Shown: positions 25,051-34,451, numbered from the stretch's first letter. The stretch: DNA of 64,000 nucleotides from Halodurantibacterium flavum (GCF_042681825.1 NZ_JBHUGH010000002.1:248001-312000); one strand, 5' to 3'. The notes: generated by a model not told the origin, from the letters alone. Translations and numbers: made by a program.

Positions 25051-25740
25051 TCACGACGCCTTGGGCGGCCTTTGACCGCGCCGCGCCGGTTCCTCGGGCC
25101 AGTGCAGCAGCATCGCGCTCGCCGCGCTGATCAGGTGGCGGCGCAGCGCCTTTTCGGCTGCAGCGCCATTTCGTTGCATTACCGCCTCGACGATCTGCGC
25201 GTGTTCCTTGTGGGACCGCGCGATGCGGGTCTGATCCGACAGTTGCCTGCGCCGGAACGGAGCGAGCTTCAGCCGCATCGCCTCGGCCATTGTCTGAAAC
25301 TCGCTGTTGCGCGCGCCAAGATAGAGCAACTGGTGAAATTCCGTATTGGCCTCTTCATAGGCCGCCACATCCTGCCCCTGCATGAGCGCGGCCATTCCGT
25401 CATGCAGCGCCTCCAGCCGCGCCCGTTCTTCAAGGCTCATGCGCTCGGCCGCGAACCGCCCGCACAGCGCCTCGATCTCGCCCATCGCCTCGAAAAGCTC
25501 GCTGATCCGTTCCCGGGTGATCTCGCTCACCACCGTGCCCCGGAACGGGATGCGGGTGACAAGGGATCGCGCCTGAAGGATCTGCAACGCCTCGCGGACG
25601 GGCGTGCGCGACACGTTATGCCGTTCGGCCAGCGTCACCTCATCGAGCCGCGTTCCGGCGGCCAGTTCGCCCGCAATGATCGCCGCCTCAAGCTTCAGCG
25701 CGATGGATTGCCCAAGGATGTCACGCGTTCTCTCGGCCAA
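25051..25740 (-). CDS. GntR-family regulator (FCD subfamily)
   Basis: A 229-residue regulator: N-terminal winged helix-turn-helix (residues about 36-70, EVTLAERHNVSRTPVREALQILQA) and an all-helical FCD ligand domain (about 85-215) with EALCGRFAAERM and EFHQLLYLGARN. It converges on the GGT gene and ends 35 bp from it. FCD proteins bind small organic acids and palindromes such as ATTGTATACAAT, found at 20291-20302 in front of the TRAP operon; control of that operon is the best guess. Confidence 0.9.
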   Translation of the reverse strand: MAERTRDILGQSIALKLEAAIIAGELAAGTRLDEVTLAERHNVSRTPVREALQILQARSLVTRIPFRGTVVSEITRERISELFEAMGEIEALCGRFAAERMSLEERARLEALHDGMAALMQGQDVAAYEEANTEFHQLLYLGARNSEFQTMAEAMRLKLAPFRRRQLSDQTRIARSHKEHAQIVEAVMQRNGAAAEKALRRHLISAASAMLLHWPEEPARRGQRPPKAS

Positions 25741-25892
25741 GCGGGCCTCCCTTTGCCGGGTTCGCCATTGTCTCAGGGGGCCGCGCCAAAGGCTCTCCCG
25801 CGGTCCGGCTCAGGATACAGGGATCGGGTCGGGGCTTCCAGTCGTTTCGGGGTCCGCAAGGGGGCAACCATGCGCCGGCGCGGTAAAATGAC

Positions 25893-25922
25893 CGGGACCC
25901 GCGCCGGATGGCACGGGTCCCG
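25893..25922 (-). terminator. Probable terminator of the symporter transcript
   Basis: A 9-bp stem CGGGACCCG (25893-25901) / CGGGTCCCG (25914-25922). Read on the minus strand it is followed by a short T-rich run (GTCATTTT). It lies just beyond the stop of the leftward SSS symporter gene. The bases from about 25741 to 25892 show no other feature. Confidence 0.55.
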
Positions 25923-25943
25923 AAAGGGTGGCCGATCCTTGCG

Positions 25944-27422
25944 TCAGGCGACCCTGGCTGCGCCTACGGGCTGCGGGTGCGGATCGATAAAGCCGTCCAG
26001 CACCTCGGCCGGCGACGGGCGGGTGACAAGGCTGACACCGACGAAGATCAGCGCCGCGACCGGAAAGCCCAGAACACCGGCATTCAGCCCCATCAGCGAA
26101 TTGCCCGTCAGGTACATCCCGATGACAAAGATCACCCCGCCGACGATCGAGGCGATGGCCCCCGCCGCCGTGGCGCGTGACCAGAAGAAGGCGCCGATGG
26201 TCGCCGGAACGATCACCACCAGCCCGACCGAGGTCGCGACCGAGAGGATCGCGATCATGCTGAACTCCATCGCGGCAAAGCCCAGGGCAAGGACCGAGAT
26301 GACCGGGATCACGAACTTGCCGATCTTCAGCTGGCGCGCATCGTCGCGGTCGCCGGTCAGGTTGCCATAGACGTCCCGCGAAAAGATCGACGAGAGCGTC
26401 AGCAGGATCGAGTCAATGGTGGACACGGCCGCCGCCATGATCCCGATCATCACGATCACCCCCAGCACCGGCGGCACGAAATCCGACGACAGCAGCATCG
26501 AGGTCGCCAGATCCGGACGCGCCAGATCGGGGAAGGCGAGGAAGGCCGAAAAGCCCCAGATGACCGACACGAGGGTGTAGACGAGGCCGAAGCACAGGAA
26601 GATGATCAGCATCCGGCGCAGCGCGCCGAGCGAGGCGGGCATGAACAGACGCTGGCTGACCTGCGGGTTCGAGATGGCAAAGAAGAACCAGGGCAGTGTC
26701 ATGCCAAGGAACGTCGCAAAGCTGAAAAGCCCCGGCCCGGGCACCTGAAGCATGGCGGGCGACGCCTCGGCGATGCGGTCGAACATGGTGAAGAACCCGC
26801 CCATCTCGGCCACGACCAGCACGCAGACCGCCGCCGAGGCGATGATCATCATGCCCGCCTGCAGGCTGTCGGTCCACATTACCGACCGGATGCCCGCGAT
26901 ATAGGAAAACAGGATCGCCAGCACCGTCGCGATCAGGATGCCGGTACCAAAGCTGATCTGCCCCTGGGTCATGCCCGAGAGCAGATAGCCCACGCCCGAC
27001 AGCTGCACCGCCGAATAGGGGATCAGGAACACGAGGCTGGTGAGGCCCGCCAGGATGGCCACCCATTTGCTGCCATAGCGGGTGCCCAGCATCTCATACG
27101 GGGTGACGAAACCGTGGCGCTTGCCCGCCCGCCAGAAGCGCGGGCCGAAGATTGCGACCAGTGTGACGCCGGCGAAATAGACGATCTCGAAGCCCAACGC
27201 GCCGACCCCGCCACGATAGGTCAGGCCGGCAAGCCCGACCATCATGAAGGCCGAATAGGTGGTCGCCGAATAGCTGAGCGCCGAGACGATGCCCCCCATC
27301 CCCCGGTCGCCCAGGAAATAGCCCGACATGGAACTGGCCGGGCCCGAACGCGACAGCCAGGCAACGACGAGCGACAGGATCACATAGATGGCGATCCCCC
27401 AGATCACGAGCGAGAGGGTCAT
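25944..27422 (-). CDS. Sodium:solute symporter (SSS family), candidate nicotinate importer
   Basis: A 492-residue inner-membrane protein with about 13 hydrophobic helices. SSS marks: YFLGDRGMGGIVSALSYSATTYSAFMMVG in the first helices and DSLQAGMM, as in pantothenate/proline-type permeases. The start is at 27422, overlapping the stop of the upstream small gene (ATGA). It is downstream of nicC and a DUF3311-like peptide on the same strand; no other uptake system is encoded in the nic block and no nicT-like MFS gene is present. Nicotinate or 6-hydroxynicotinate is therefore the probable substrate (inference). Confidence 0.88.
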   Translation of the reverse strand: MTLSLVIWGIAIYVILSLVVAWLSRSGPASSMSGYFLGDRGMGGIVSALSYSATTYSAFMMVGLAGLTYRGGVGALGFEIVYFAGVTLVAIFGPRFWRAGKRHGFVTPYEMLGTRYGSKWVAILAGLTSLVFLIPYSAVQLSGVGYLLSGMTQGQISFGTGILIATVLAILFSYIAGIRSVMWTDSLQAGMMIIASAAVCVLVVAEMGGFFTMFDRIAEASPAMLQVPGPGLFSFATFLGMTLPWFFFAISNPQVSQRLFMPASLGALRRMLIIFLCFGLVYTLVSVIWGFSAFLAFPDLARPDLATSMLLSSDFVPPVLGVIVMIGIMAAAVSTIDSILLTLSSIFSRDVYGNLTGDRDDARQLKIGKFVIPVISVLALGFAAMEFSMIAILSVATSVGLVVIVPATIGAFFWSRATAAGAIASIVGGVIFVIGMYLTGNSLMGLNAGVLGFPVAALIFVGVSLVTRPSPAEVLDGFIDPHPQPVGAARVA

Positions 27423-27604
27423 TCCGCATCCTCCGAAAAGCCAGCGGTGGCGATGATGTTCAGGATGATGATGGCGACGCCCGCAAGGCACCAGAACAGG
27501 AAGCTGCCATACCAGGCAGCGACTTGTCCGATAAGGGCATAAGGCACGAAATAGCAGGTCAGGATAACCAGACTGACCAGCTTGAGAGACAAGCTTCGGG
27601 ACAT
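27419..27604 (-). CDS. DUF3311-like small membrane protein
   Basis: A 61-residue protein with two hydrophobic helices (LVSLVILTCYFVPYALIGQVAAWY and FLFWCLAGVAIIILNIIATAGF). Such peptides are commonly encoded directly before SSS symporters and are thought to be accessory subunits. It overlaps the symporter start by 4 bp. The family name is given by size, topology and context only. Confidence 0.75.
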   Translation of the reverse strand: MSRSLSLKLVSLVILTCYFVPYALIGQVAAWYGSFLFWCLAGVAIIILNIIATAGFSEDAE

Positions 27605-27718
27605 GTTGATAGCTCCCTGTTGGGGGGTGATGGGCGGTCTTCGGCGACTTGGGGCCGGACCTCCTCGTTCACGTATTGGACCCGCGCGCGGCCGCGCAGG
27701 TCATCGTCGCATCCCGGC

Positions 27719-28864
27719 CTAATGGAGCGGGACGTTCATGGGGTCATATGCATACACCCATGCCGGATCTTCGGGTTCCTTCAGCCAGGTATTGGCGTTG
27801 GAGATCGTCTGGACCTTGGTCGCCCGGTCGCGCCGCGCGTTTTCGTAGATGCGGAAGGCCGTACGGAAATCATCGGCCCCGGTCAGCGACAGGGCGCGGG
27901 CCAGCACCGCCGCGTCCTCGATCGCCATGCAGGCGCCCTGGGCCATATGGGGGCGCATCGGATGGCAGGCATCGCCCAGAAGGCACAGGCGGCCCCGGCT
28001 CCAGAGGCTCATGGGATCGCGGTTCCAGAAAGGCCATTTCGTGACATGGGTGGTCGCGTCGATCAGGCCGCGGACCATCGGATGGGCGCCGGCGCCAAAG
28101 ATCGCGTCCATCTCCTCCTGCGAACTGTCAATGAAACCCGCGTCGTGGTCCCAGCTGTCCACGGGCACGCCGGTCACATAGTAATATTCGCTGCCATCGC
28201 CCTTGGTCGCATAGGCCATGATGTGGCGCGAGAGGTCCCACCACCATTTCACGCAGCGCTCGTAATCCAGCCCCGTGGCGCGCAGCTTGTCCATGTCGAC
28301 CAGCGCCCGATGACCTATCCAACCGGAAAACTTCGGCTTTTCCGGGCCCAGCAGCTTTTCCCGGATACGCGAGTTGATGCCGTCGGCGCCGATCACCAGC
28401 CCCGCTCCGATCTGGCGGCCATTGGCAAAGGTCAGCAGGACATGGTCTTCACGCTCTTCCAGATCGGTCAGGCCATGACCGAAATGCAGCCGGTCCCGGG
28501 GCAGGATCGCGATCTGCTCGGCATGGAGATCGCCGCGATGGATGGTGATGTAGGGCGCGCCATATTCCCGCCTGGCAAAGTCGCCCAGCTTGATGCGCGA
28601 CAGGTATTCACCCGTCATCCCGTCGCGCGAGAACCAGTGGTCGGGATGCGCGCCGATCGCGGCCAGCCGGTCCTCCAGCCCGAGGGCGCGGAAGATCTTC
28701 ATCACATTCGGCCCGATATGGATACCCGCCCCCAGCCGGACGAACTCGGGCGCCTGTTCAAAGACTTCCACCTCAAAGCCGGCGTCGATCAGCAGTGCCG
28801 CAGCAGCCGCGCCCCCAAGCCCTGCGCCGATCACGGCGATATCGATGCGGTCGATCGCGGTCAC
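27719..28864 (-). CDS. nicC: 6-hydroxynicotinate 3-monooxygenase
   Basis: A 381-residue FAD-dependent monooxygenase converting 6-hydroxynicotinate to 2,5-dihydroxypyridine with NADH and O2 (decarboxylative hydroxylation). It shows the Rossmann GAGLGG (residues 13-18), the DG motif GADG (159-162), and GDACHP (297-302) contacting FAD. His49, Cys204, His214 and His301 fall close to active-site residues reported for P. putida NicC (from memory). GTG start at 28864 after AGGAGG. Transcribed leftward from its own promoter (palindrome at 28898-28911) and followed by the SSS transporter pair. Confidence 0.9.
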   Translation of the reverse strand: MTAIDRIDIAVIGAGLGGAAAAALLIDAGFEVEVFEQAPEFVRLGAGIHIGPNVMKIFRALGLEDRLAAIGAHPDHWFSRDGMTGEYLSRIKLGDFARREYGAPYITIHRGDLHAEQIAILPRDRLHFGHGLTDLEEREDHVLLTFANGRQIGAGLVIGADGINSRIREKLLGPEKPKFSGWIGHRALVDMDKLRATGLDYERCVKWWWDLSRHIMAYATKGDGSEYYYVTGVPVDSWDHDAGFIDSSQEEMDAIFGAGAHPMVRGLIDATTHVTKWPFWNRDPMSLWSRGRLCLLGDACHPMRPHMAQGACMAIEDAAVLARALSLTGADDFRTAFRIYENARRDRATKVQTISNANTWLKEPEDPAWVYAYDPMNVPLH

Positions 28865-28897
28865 GAAGAATCCTCCTGCAAGTTCACTTCATATCAT

Positions 28898-28911
28898 TTG
28901 TATGCATACAA
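28898..28911. promoter_or_regulatory. Nic operator B: TTGTATGCATACAA
   Basis: Perfect 14-bp palindrome 34 bp upstream of the nicC start. Its core TGCATACA recurs in front of nicA/nicR (32977-32990) and nicE (33619-33632), so it is a probable binding site of NicR or another local regulator. Confidence 0.65.
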
Positions 28912-28980
28912 CTATCTTTGGCAACTGTTTCGTGTTGGCGGGGCGCAGATCGACGGTGAAATGCCCAAATCCCGGGCGCA

Positions 28981-31900
28981 TCAGGGCCATGGCGGAAGAT
29001 CGGGTGCAAAGCGCGCACGCAGGTAGCGGGCCAGTTCGGCCATATGCGCCTCCGAAAGCTCGGCCCCGAAGCCGGGCATATCGCGCAGCGGCAGCGCAAG
29101 CGGCGCCTCGATTCCGTTGCGGATGACGCGCAGCACCGCATCGGGTGCCGGCGCGCGGATGGCAGAGGACATGGTCAGCGGCAGTTGCGCCGCGGTCACG
29201 GCCCCCGGCAACCCCGGCGCATGGCAACTGGCGCAGGCGGCGTCAAAGAGGCGCGAGGCAGGGCCCGGCGGCAGCGCAGCCTCGGCCCGGGGTTGGGGCG
29301 GCCCGAAAAAAAACGACCTGGCTCGCAAGATAGGTCGCCATGGCGCGGATATCCGCATCCGGCAGCGCGCCGAGGCCGGCCACAATCCCTGCCATCCGCC
29401 CCGAGGCGCTGGCGATCCCCGGGGCGTGACCGTCGCGCAGATAGGCGGCGAATGCGGCCTCGTCCCAGCCGCGCGCCCCGGCGGCCGGCCCCGCAAGCGG
29501 CGGCGCCCAGTCGGCCCCGACCATCGCGCCGGCATAAGCGCGCGCAGGGTCTTCCGCCCCAAGCGCACTGCGCGGCGTGTGGCAGGCACTGCAATGGCCC
29601 GCGCCCTCGACGAGATAGCGTCCGCGATTCCATGCCTCGCTTTGCGCCGGATCAGGCTGCAACGTCGAGGGCTCATGGTAGAGCGCGTTCCAGACCGCGT
29701 TCACCGGGCGCAGGTTCACGGGCGCCAGCATCGCCGCGCGGGGCGTCTCGGCCCGGACCGGCGGCAGGGTCTGCAGATGGGCATAAAGCGCCTGCATGTC
29801 GCCGTCGTCGATCCGCGCAAAGGCGGTATAGGGAAAGACCGGATAGAGGTTTTTCCCGTCGCGGCTGATCCCGTGGCGCATCGCGCGTTCGAACGCGGCA
29901 AAGGACCATTGGCCAAGACCCGTTTCGGGATCGGGCGTCAGGTTGGTGCTGTAGACCGTGCCAAACGGCGTTTCCATCGGACGCCCCCCGGCATTCGGCG
30001 GCCCGTTTTCGGCGGTGTGGCAGCCGGCGCAATTCGCGGCCGCAAAGACCTCGGCACCGCGGGCCAGCGTTTCGGAAGTGAACTGTCCCGGCGCCGGCGC
30101 ACGGCTGAGCGGGATGGCGGAATGGATCGGCAGCGCCAGCGCCCCGAGGGTCAGTACCCCGCCAAGCGCGGCCAGCGGGCCCCAGCGCCTGCCCCACCTG
30201 AACGTGGCAAGGGGCGCGGCGGGGGGCAGCGCAGCGGTCCCTGTCCCCTCTGCAGCCAGCGCGGCGCGCAGCTTTTCGGGGGTGAAGGGCGCCTCGCGCA
30301 GGCGTATGCCGGTCGCGTCGAAGATCGCGTTGGCGATGGCGGCGGCGGCCGGGACGGCGGCGCTTTCGCCCACACCGAGCGCCGGGTCGCCCGGCCGCTC
30401 GATCAGCATGGTCCGGATCTCGGGGACCTGCGCGAAGCTCTGGATCGGGTAGGTCGCCCAGCTTTTGGCGGTGGGGGCGATGGCGTCAAAGGTCACTTCT
30501 TCGGTCAGGGTGCGGCTGGCGGTCTGGATGACGTTGCCGTGGATCTGCGCGCGCACGCCCTCAGGGTTGATGACAAGGCCCTGATCCTGCCCGACAAGGA
30601 CGCGGGTCAGCGCGACCTCGCCGGTTTCCGTATCGACCGCCACGTCGCAGACCCAGGCCGCCGAGGCCGCCGCCGTGCCCGGAAAGGTCCCGTGGACATA
30701 GGTCGCGAAGGCAAAGCCCTGCCCATAGGCCATGCGCCCCTGCCGCCGGAATCGCGGACCGCTGCGGGGTTGCCACCCGGCCTCATCGGCGGTGCGGCGC
30801 ACCAGATCGGCCTGCCGGGGGTCGTCCAGATGGCGCAGGCGAAAGGCGACCGGGTCCTCGCCCGCCTCATGTGCGAGCTCATCGACAAAGCTTTCATGGG
30901 CAAAGGTATTGGGCAGGGCCGAGACGCCGCGCATCCAGGACGCGCGCACGATGGGCGCCAGATCGTGGCAGGTGACGCGCTTGTGCGGCACGCGATAGGG
31001 CGGCACGATGGTCCGGTCGCCCATCTTCGCGTGATGTGGGTCCGGCGAAATCCGCCCCGTCAGCAGCAGCGCAAGGTTCGGCCCCCGGTTCGAGGGATAC
31101 CAGCTGTCGAAACCATAGGCGTGGAGATCGCCCGAGGGGCCGAGACCGCCCTGAACCTCCATCAACTGGGCGGCGCCCTTCGGCTCCCACAGATGTTCCT
31201 GCGCGCGGGTCAGCTGGACCCGGACCGGCCGGCCCACCGCGCGCGACAAAAGCAGCGCATCGCCGCAGACATCGTCGGCGCAGTTGCGGCCATAGCAGCC
31301 GGCGGCCTGAAGGCGACGCACCTCGACCCGTTCGGGTGCGAGCCCTGCGAGCAGCGCAAGATCGTCGCGCAGCATATGCGGGTTCTGGGTGCCCGACCAG
31401 ACGATGGGCGCGCCACCGTTCCAGTCCGCGACGCCGCAGGAGGGCCCGATCGAGCCATGTTCGTGATAGGGCCAGAGATAGGTCCGCGCGAGCCGCGTGC
31501 CGCATTCCGCAAGCCCCCGATCGAAATCGCCGCTGCTGTCCAGCACCCGCGGGCTCGACGGCTGCTCCCTGATCGTGTCCGCCAGCCGGTCCATCGGCGG
31601 CAGCGGGGGCGGCAGGTGCCAGTCGACGCGCAGCGCCTCGGCGATGGCCTGCGCCTGCTGCGGGGTCCGGGCCACGACGCCGACGAAATCACCCTCGATC
31701 ACGATGTCGATCAGCCCCGGCATCCCCTGAACCGAGGCGCGGTCCACCCCAATCAGGCTGCGCCCGACAAAGGCGCCGCTGTCCCGCCCGACATAGGGCG
31801 GGCGGACGACATGGCCGTGCAGCATCCCTTCCAGACGCAGGTCGTGGATATAGGCAAAGCTGCCGGTCAGCTTGGCGGGCAGGTCGCGGCGCTGCACAGG

Positions 31901-32425
31901 CTGGCCCACGATGCGATAGCTGGCCGGATCCTTGACCGGGACCCCCGGGTCCAGCCGCATCGTCAGCTGCATCCCCGCGATCAGGGCGCCATAGGCGATA
32001 GCCGCGTCCCGCCAATGCACCGCGCCGCAGCGGGTCTCGACCTCGGCGGCGGGCGCGTTGAGGCGGCGCGCAGCGAGGCCCATAAGCGCCTGCCTTGCCT
32101 GCGCAGCGGCAAGGCGCAGGGGATGCGCCGCGATCTGGATCGTTTCCGAGGCGATGGTCGGCCCCTGATCGGGGGTGCTGGCCGTGTCGCCAAGGACCAG
32201 TTGAACATCGTCCACCGGCAGGTCCAGTTCCTCTGCAACGATCTGGGCCAGCGCGGTCTCGATCCCGGTGCCCAGATCGACATGGCCGTTCCGGGCGATG
32301 GCGCGGCCGGTCTCATCCATCTGAAGGAAGGTGATCCGCCCCTCGGGCCGGTCGTCAAAGACCGACAGAAGGCCGGGCGGAGGGTCGGTCCGGAGGTCGG
32401 GCATGTCGGGCGTCACCTCAGTCAT
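28981..32425 (-). CDS. nicB: Nicotinate dehydrogenase large subunit (molybdopterin + three cytochrome c domains), frame disrupted in homopolymer
   Basis: Large subunit of the NicAB enzyme that hydroxylates nicotinate to 6-hydroxynicotinate, passing electrons to the respiratory chain. The N-terminal ~740 residues are a xanthine-dehydrogenase-type molybdopterin subunit; a hydrophobic helix near 750-770 is followed by three c-type haem domains (CAGCH about 798, CSACH about 943, CASCH about 1064). The first frame ends at 29243, but haem 3 lies in another frame. The switch point is a run of eight A (plus strand 29306-29313); removing one base would give an intact 1147-residue protein ending at 28981. 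The start at 32425 overlaps nicA by 8 bp. A sequencing error is the simplest explanation; a true mutation or slippage is possible. Confidence 0.85.
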
Positions 32426-32927
32426 CGGCGGCCCCAGCCATGCGGCGGTCGGCCTGAAGCGCGGCGCGGCGGGCAGCGTGACGGACGGACGCGACGATTT
32501 CCAGATGCGTCCCGCAGCGGCACAGGTTGTCACGCAGCGCCGTACCAATCTCGGCCTCCGACGGGTCGGGATTGCGCGCCAGCAGCGCCACGGCCGTCAT
32601 CACCATTCCGTTCAGGCAATAGCCGCATTGCGCCCCCTGCCCGTCGATGAACCCCTGCTGGACCGGATGCAGCGCCCCGGTCGCGGGATCGGCAAGACCC
32701 TCGAGCGTCATGACCGCCCGCCCCGCCACCCGGCCCGCCCGCATCACGCAGGACCGGGCCGGCGCGCCATCGACCAGCACCGTGCAGGCCCCGCACTGCC
32801 CAAGCCCGCAGCCGTATTTCGGGCCATTCAGCGCCAGCCGGTCCCGCAGCAGGTCCAGCAGCGACAGCCCGGCCGCATCCGCCACCGCGACCTGCCGCCC
32901 GTTCAACGCGAACTCCAGCCGGTCCAT
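32418..32927 (-). CDS. nicA: Nicotinate dehydrogenase small [2Fe-2S] subunit
   Basis: A 169-residue protein with two [2Fe-2S] clusters: the plant-ferredoxin-type set Cys40, Cys45, Cys48 and Cys60 (CGLGQCGAC), and the second set Cys101, Cys104, Cys136 and Cys138 (CGYC and CRC). It shuttles electrons from the molybdenum site of NicB. The start ATG at 32925-32927 follows GGAAGAGG. It overlaps nicB by 8 bp, so the two subunits are translationally coupled. It is divergent from nicR, with an operator-like site at 32977-32990. Confidence 0.92.
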   Translation of the reverse strand: MDRLEFALNGRQVAVADAAGLSLLDLLRDRLALNGPKYGCGLGQCGACTVLVDGAPARSCVMRAGRVAGRAVMTLEGLADPATGALHPVQQGFIDGQGAQCGYCLNGMVMTAVALLARNPDPSEAEIGTALRDNLCRCGTHLEIVASVRHAARRAALQADRRMAGAADD

Positions 32928-32976
32928 CCTCTTCCCCCGCTCCAGCTTACACATCCCGCGAAGCCTGCTGCAGGAT

Positions 32977-32990
32977 TTGGGTGCATACAA
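32977..32990. promoter_or_regulatory. Nic operator C: TTGGGTGCATACAA
   Basis: Matches 12 of 14 positions of the perfect palindrome in front of nicC and keeps the TGCATACAA half-site. It lies 50 bp upstream of nicA (leftward) and about 160 bp upstream of nicR (rightward), fitting control of the divergent pair. Confidence 0.55.
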
Positions 32991-33149
32991 ACTTTTTCTA
33001 CAAGATTTCCCGGCCCGCGCGGACAATGCCTGTTTTTTTGTCACATCGCTTGCCACTGCCCGGGCATGGCAGAGCTGTGGCAGAATGGAACCGGGCGCGC
33101 TAAGGAAGAGATATCCCGGAATCCGGGGGCTGGGGCAGGGAGGATGCAG

Positions 33150-33581
33150 ATGACGCGACAGGAGCTTTCGGAATACCGGCTGGACGATCAGGTCGGCTTT
33201 CTTCTGCGCAAGGCGCATCAGGCCCATATCGCCATCTGCACCGAAAAGCTGGGTAACCTGTTGACGCCGGTTCAGTTTTCGACGCTGCACAGGCTGGCGA
33301 CGGAACCCGGCCCGGTGTCGCAGAACGCCCTTGGCCGCATGGTCGCCATGGACGCGGCCACTACCAAAGGCGTCGTGTCGCGGCTCAAGGAACGCGGCCT
33401 GATCGTCAGCCGGGCCGACGCAACCGACAAGCGTCGTCACATGCTTTCGACCACCGAGGCCGGGCGCGCCCTCCTGGCCGAGGCTGTCCCCCTCATGCGC
33501 GAAATCACCCAGCAAACACTGGCCCCTCTGGAGCCCTATGAACAGGATATGCTGCTAGCCCTTTTGCGCAAGATCAGCTGA
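33150..33581 (+). CDS. nicR: MarR-family regulator of nicotinate degradation
   Basis: A 143-residue MarR protein with a winged helix-turn-helix in the middle (VSQNALGRMVAMDAATTKGVVSRLKERGLI, then wing SRADATDKRRHML). The start is placed at the ATG at 33150 because GGGAGG lies at proper distance; an ATG at 33144 abuts the ribosome site. In Pseudomonas NicR represses nic genes and responds to 6-hydroxynicotinate. Position between nicAB and nicEDXF matches that role. TGCATACA sites flank the gene on both sides. Confidence 0.85.
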   Translation: MTRQELSEYRLDDQVGFLLRKAHQAHIAICTEKLGNLLTPVQFSTLHRLATEPGPVSQNALGRMVAMDAATTKGVVSRLKERGLIVSRADATDKRRHMLSTTEAGRALLAEAVPLMREITQQTLAPLEPYEQDMLLALLRKIS

Positions 33582-33618
33582 CCCGCCACTGCCCAAGCTC
33601 TGGGCACTCTGTGAATAA

Positions 33619-33632
33619 TCGGGTGCATACAT
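33619..33632. promoter_or_regulatory. Nic operator D: TCGGGTGCATACAT
   Basis: Keeps the TGCATACA core of the sites before nicC and nicA (10 of 14 matches to the perfect palindrome) and lies 70 bp upstream of nicE. It is followed closely by ATACGATTTTT, an AT-rich stretch suitable for a promoter -10 region. Confidence 0.5.
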
Positions 33633-33701
33633 ACGATTTTTCTTGAACTCGCGCCGTGCCGCGCCCTAGCCTTCGGGGGACTCATCCAGAAGGCAGGTCC
33701 C

Positions 33702-34451
33702 ATGACACCCATCCGCATCGGCCAGATCGTCCCCAGTTCCAACGTGACGATGGAGACGGAAATCCCCGCCCTCCTCCGCGCGCGCGAGATGATCGCCCCC
33801 GAGCGGTTCACCTTTCACTCGTCGCGGATGCGCATGAAGCATGTGACGCGGGAAGAACTCGCCGCGATGGATGCCGACAGCGACCGCTGCGCGCTGGAAC
33901 TGTCGGATGCCCGCGTCGATGTGATGGGTTACGCATGCCTTGTGGCAATCATGTCCATGGGCCACGGCTATCACTGCGCCTCGGCCGATCGGCTGCACGG
34001 GGTGACGGTGCAGAACGATGCGGCGGCGCCCGTCATCACCTCGGCCGGGGCGCTGGTCGATGGCATCCGTGCCATCGGCGCCCGCCGCGTCGCGGTCGTC
34101 ACCCCCTACATGAAGCCCCTGACCGAGATGGTCGTCGACTACATCCGGCATGAGGGGATCGAGGTCGGCGATTACCGCGCGCTGGAAATATCGGACAACC
34201 TCGCCGTGGCGGCGCATGACCCGATGAACCTGCCGGGCATCGTCGCGGGGATGGATGTTGCGGATGCGGATGCCATCGTGCTTTCGGCCTGCGTGCAGAT
34301 GCCCTCGCTCGCCGCGATTTCGACCGTCGAGGCGCAGACGCGCAAGCCCGTCCTGACTGCCGCCGTGGCCACCACATGGGCGATGCTGCGCGCGCTGAAC
34401 CTGCCAACCCGCGTTCCGGGCGGCGGCACTCTGCTGTCGGGGGCCTACTGA
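33702..34451 (+). CDS. nicE: Maleate cis-trans isomerase
   Basis: A 249-residue Asp/Glu racemase-superfamily enzyme turning maleate into fumarate, the last step of nicotinate breakdown. The two catalytic cysteines are visible: Cys79 in MGYACLVAIMSMG and Cys197 in LSACVQMPSL. The N-terminus IGQIVPSSNVTMETEIP is typical of maleate isomerases. It leads the rightward operon nicE-nicD-nicX-nicF. Its stop TGA shares one base with the nicD start. Confidence 0.92.
   Translation: MTPIRIGQIVPSSNVTMETEIPALLRAREMIAPERFTFHSSRMRMKHVTREELAAMDADSDRCALELSDARVDVMGYACLVAIMSMGHGYHCASADRLHGVTVQNDAAAPVITSAGALVDGIRAIGARRVAVVTPYMKPLTEMVVDYIRHEGIEVGDYRALEISDNLAVAAHDPMNLPGIVAGMDVADADAIVLSACVQMPSLAAISTVEAQTRKPVLTAAVATTWAMLRALNLPTRVPGGGTLLSGAY

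Noticed and set aside
27749..27756. TGCATACA inside the 3' end of nicC
   Set aside because: It encodes conserved-looking nicC C-terminal residues, is not in a promoter position and lacks the full palindrome, so it is treated as chance.
29306..29313. Programmed ribosomal frameshift in nicB
   Set aside because: The shift required is +1 (or -2) with no stimulatory structure or IS-type context visible, and a homopolymer miscall is simpler; kept only as an alternative under the finding.
29117..32650. Very long open frame (1177 codons) antisense to nicB
   Set aside because: A shadow of GC-rich coding DNA: the product is low-complexity Arg/Gly/Pro-rich with no domain, while the opposite strand encodes a clear molybdopterin/cytochrome protein.
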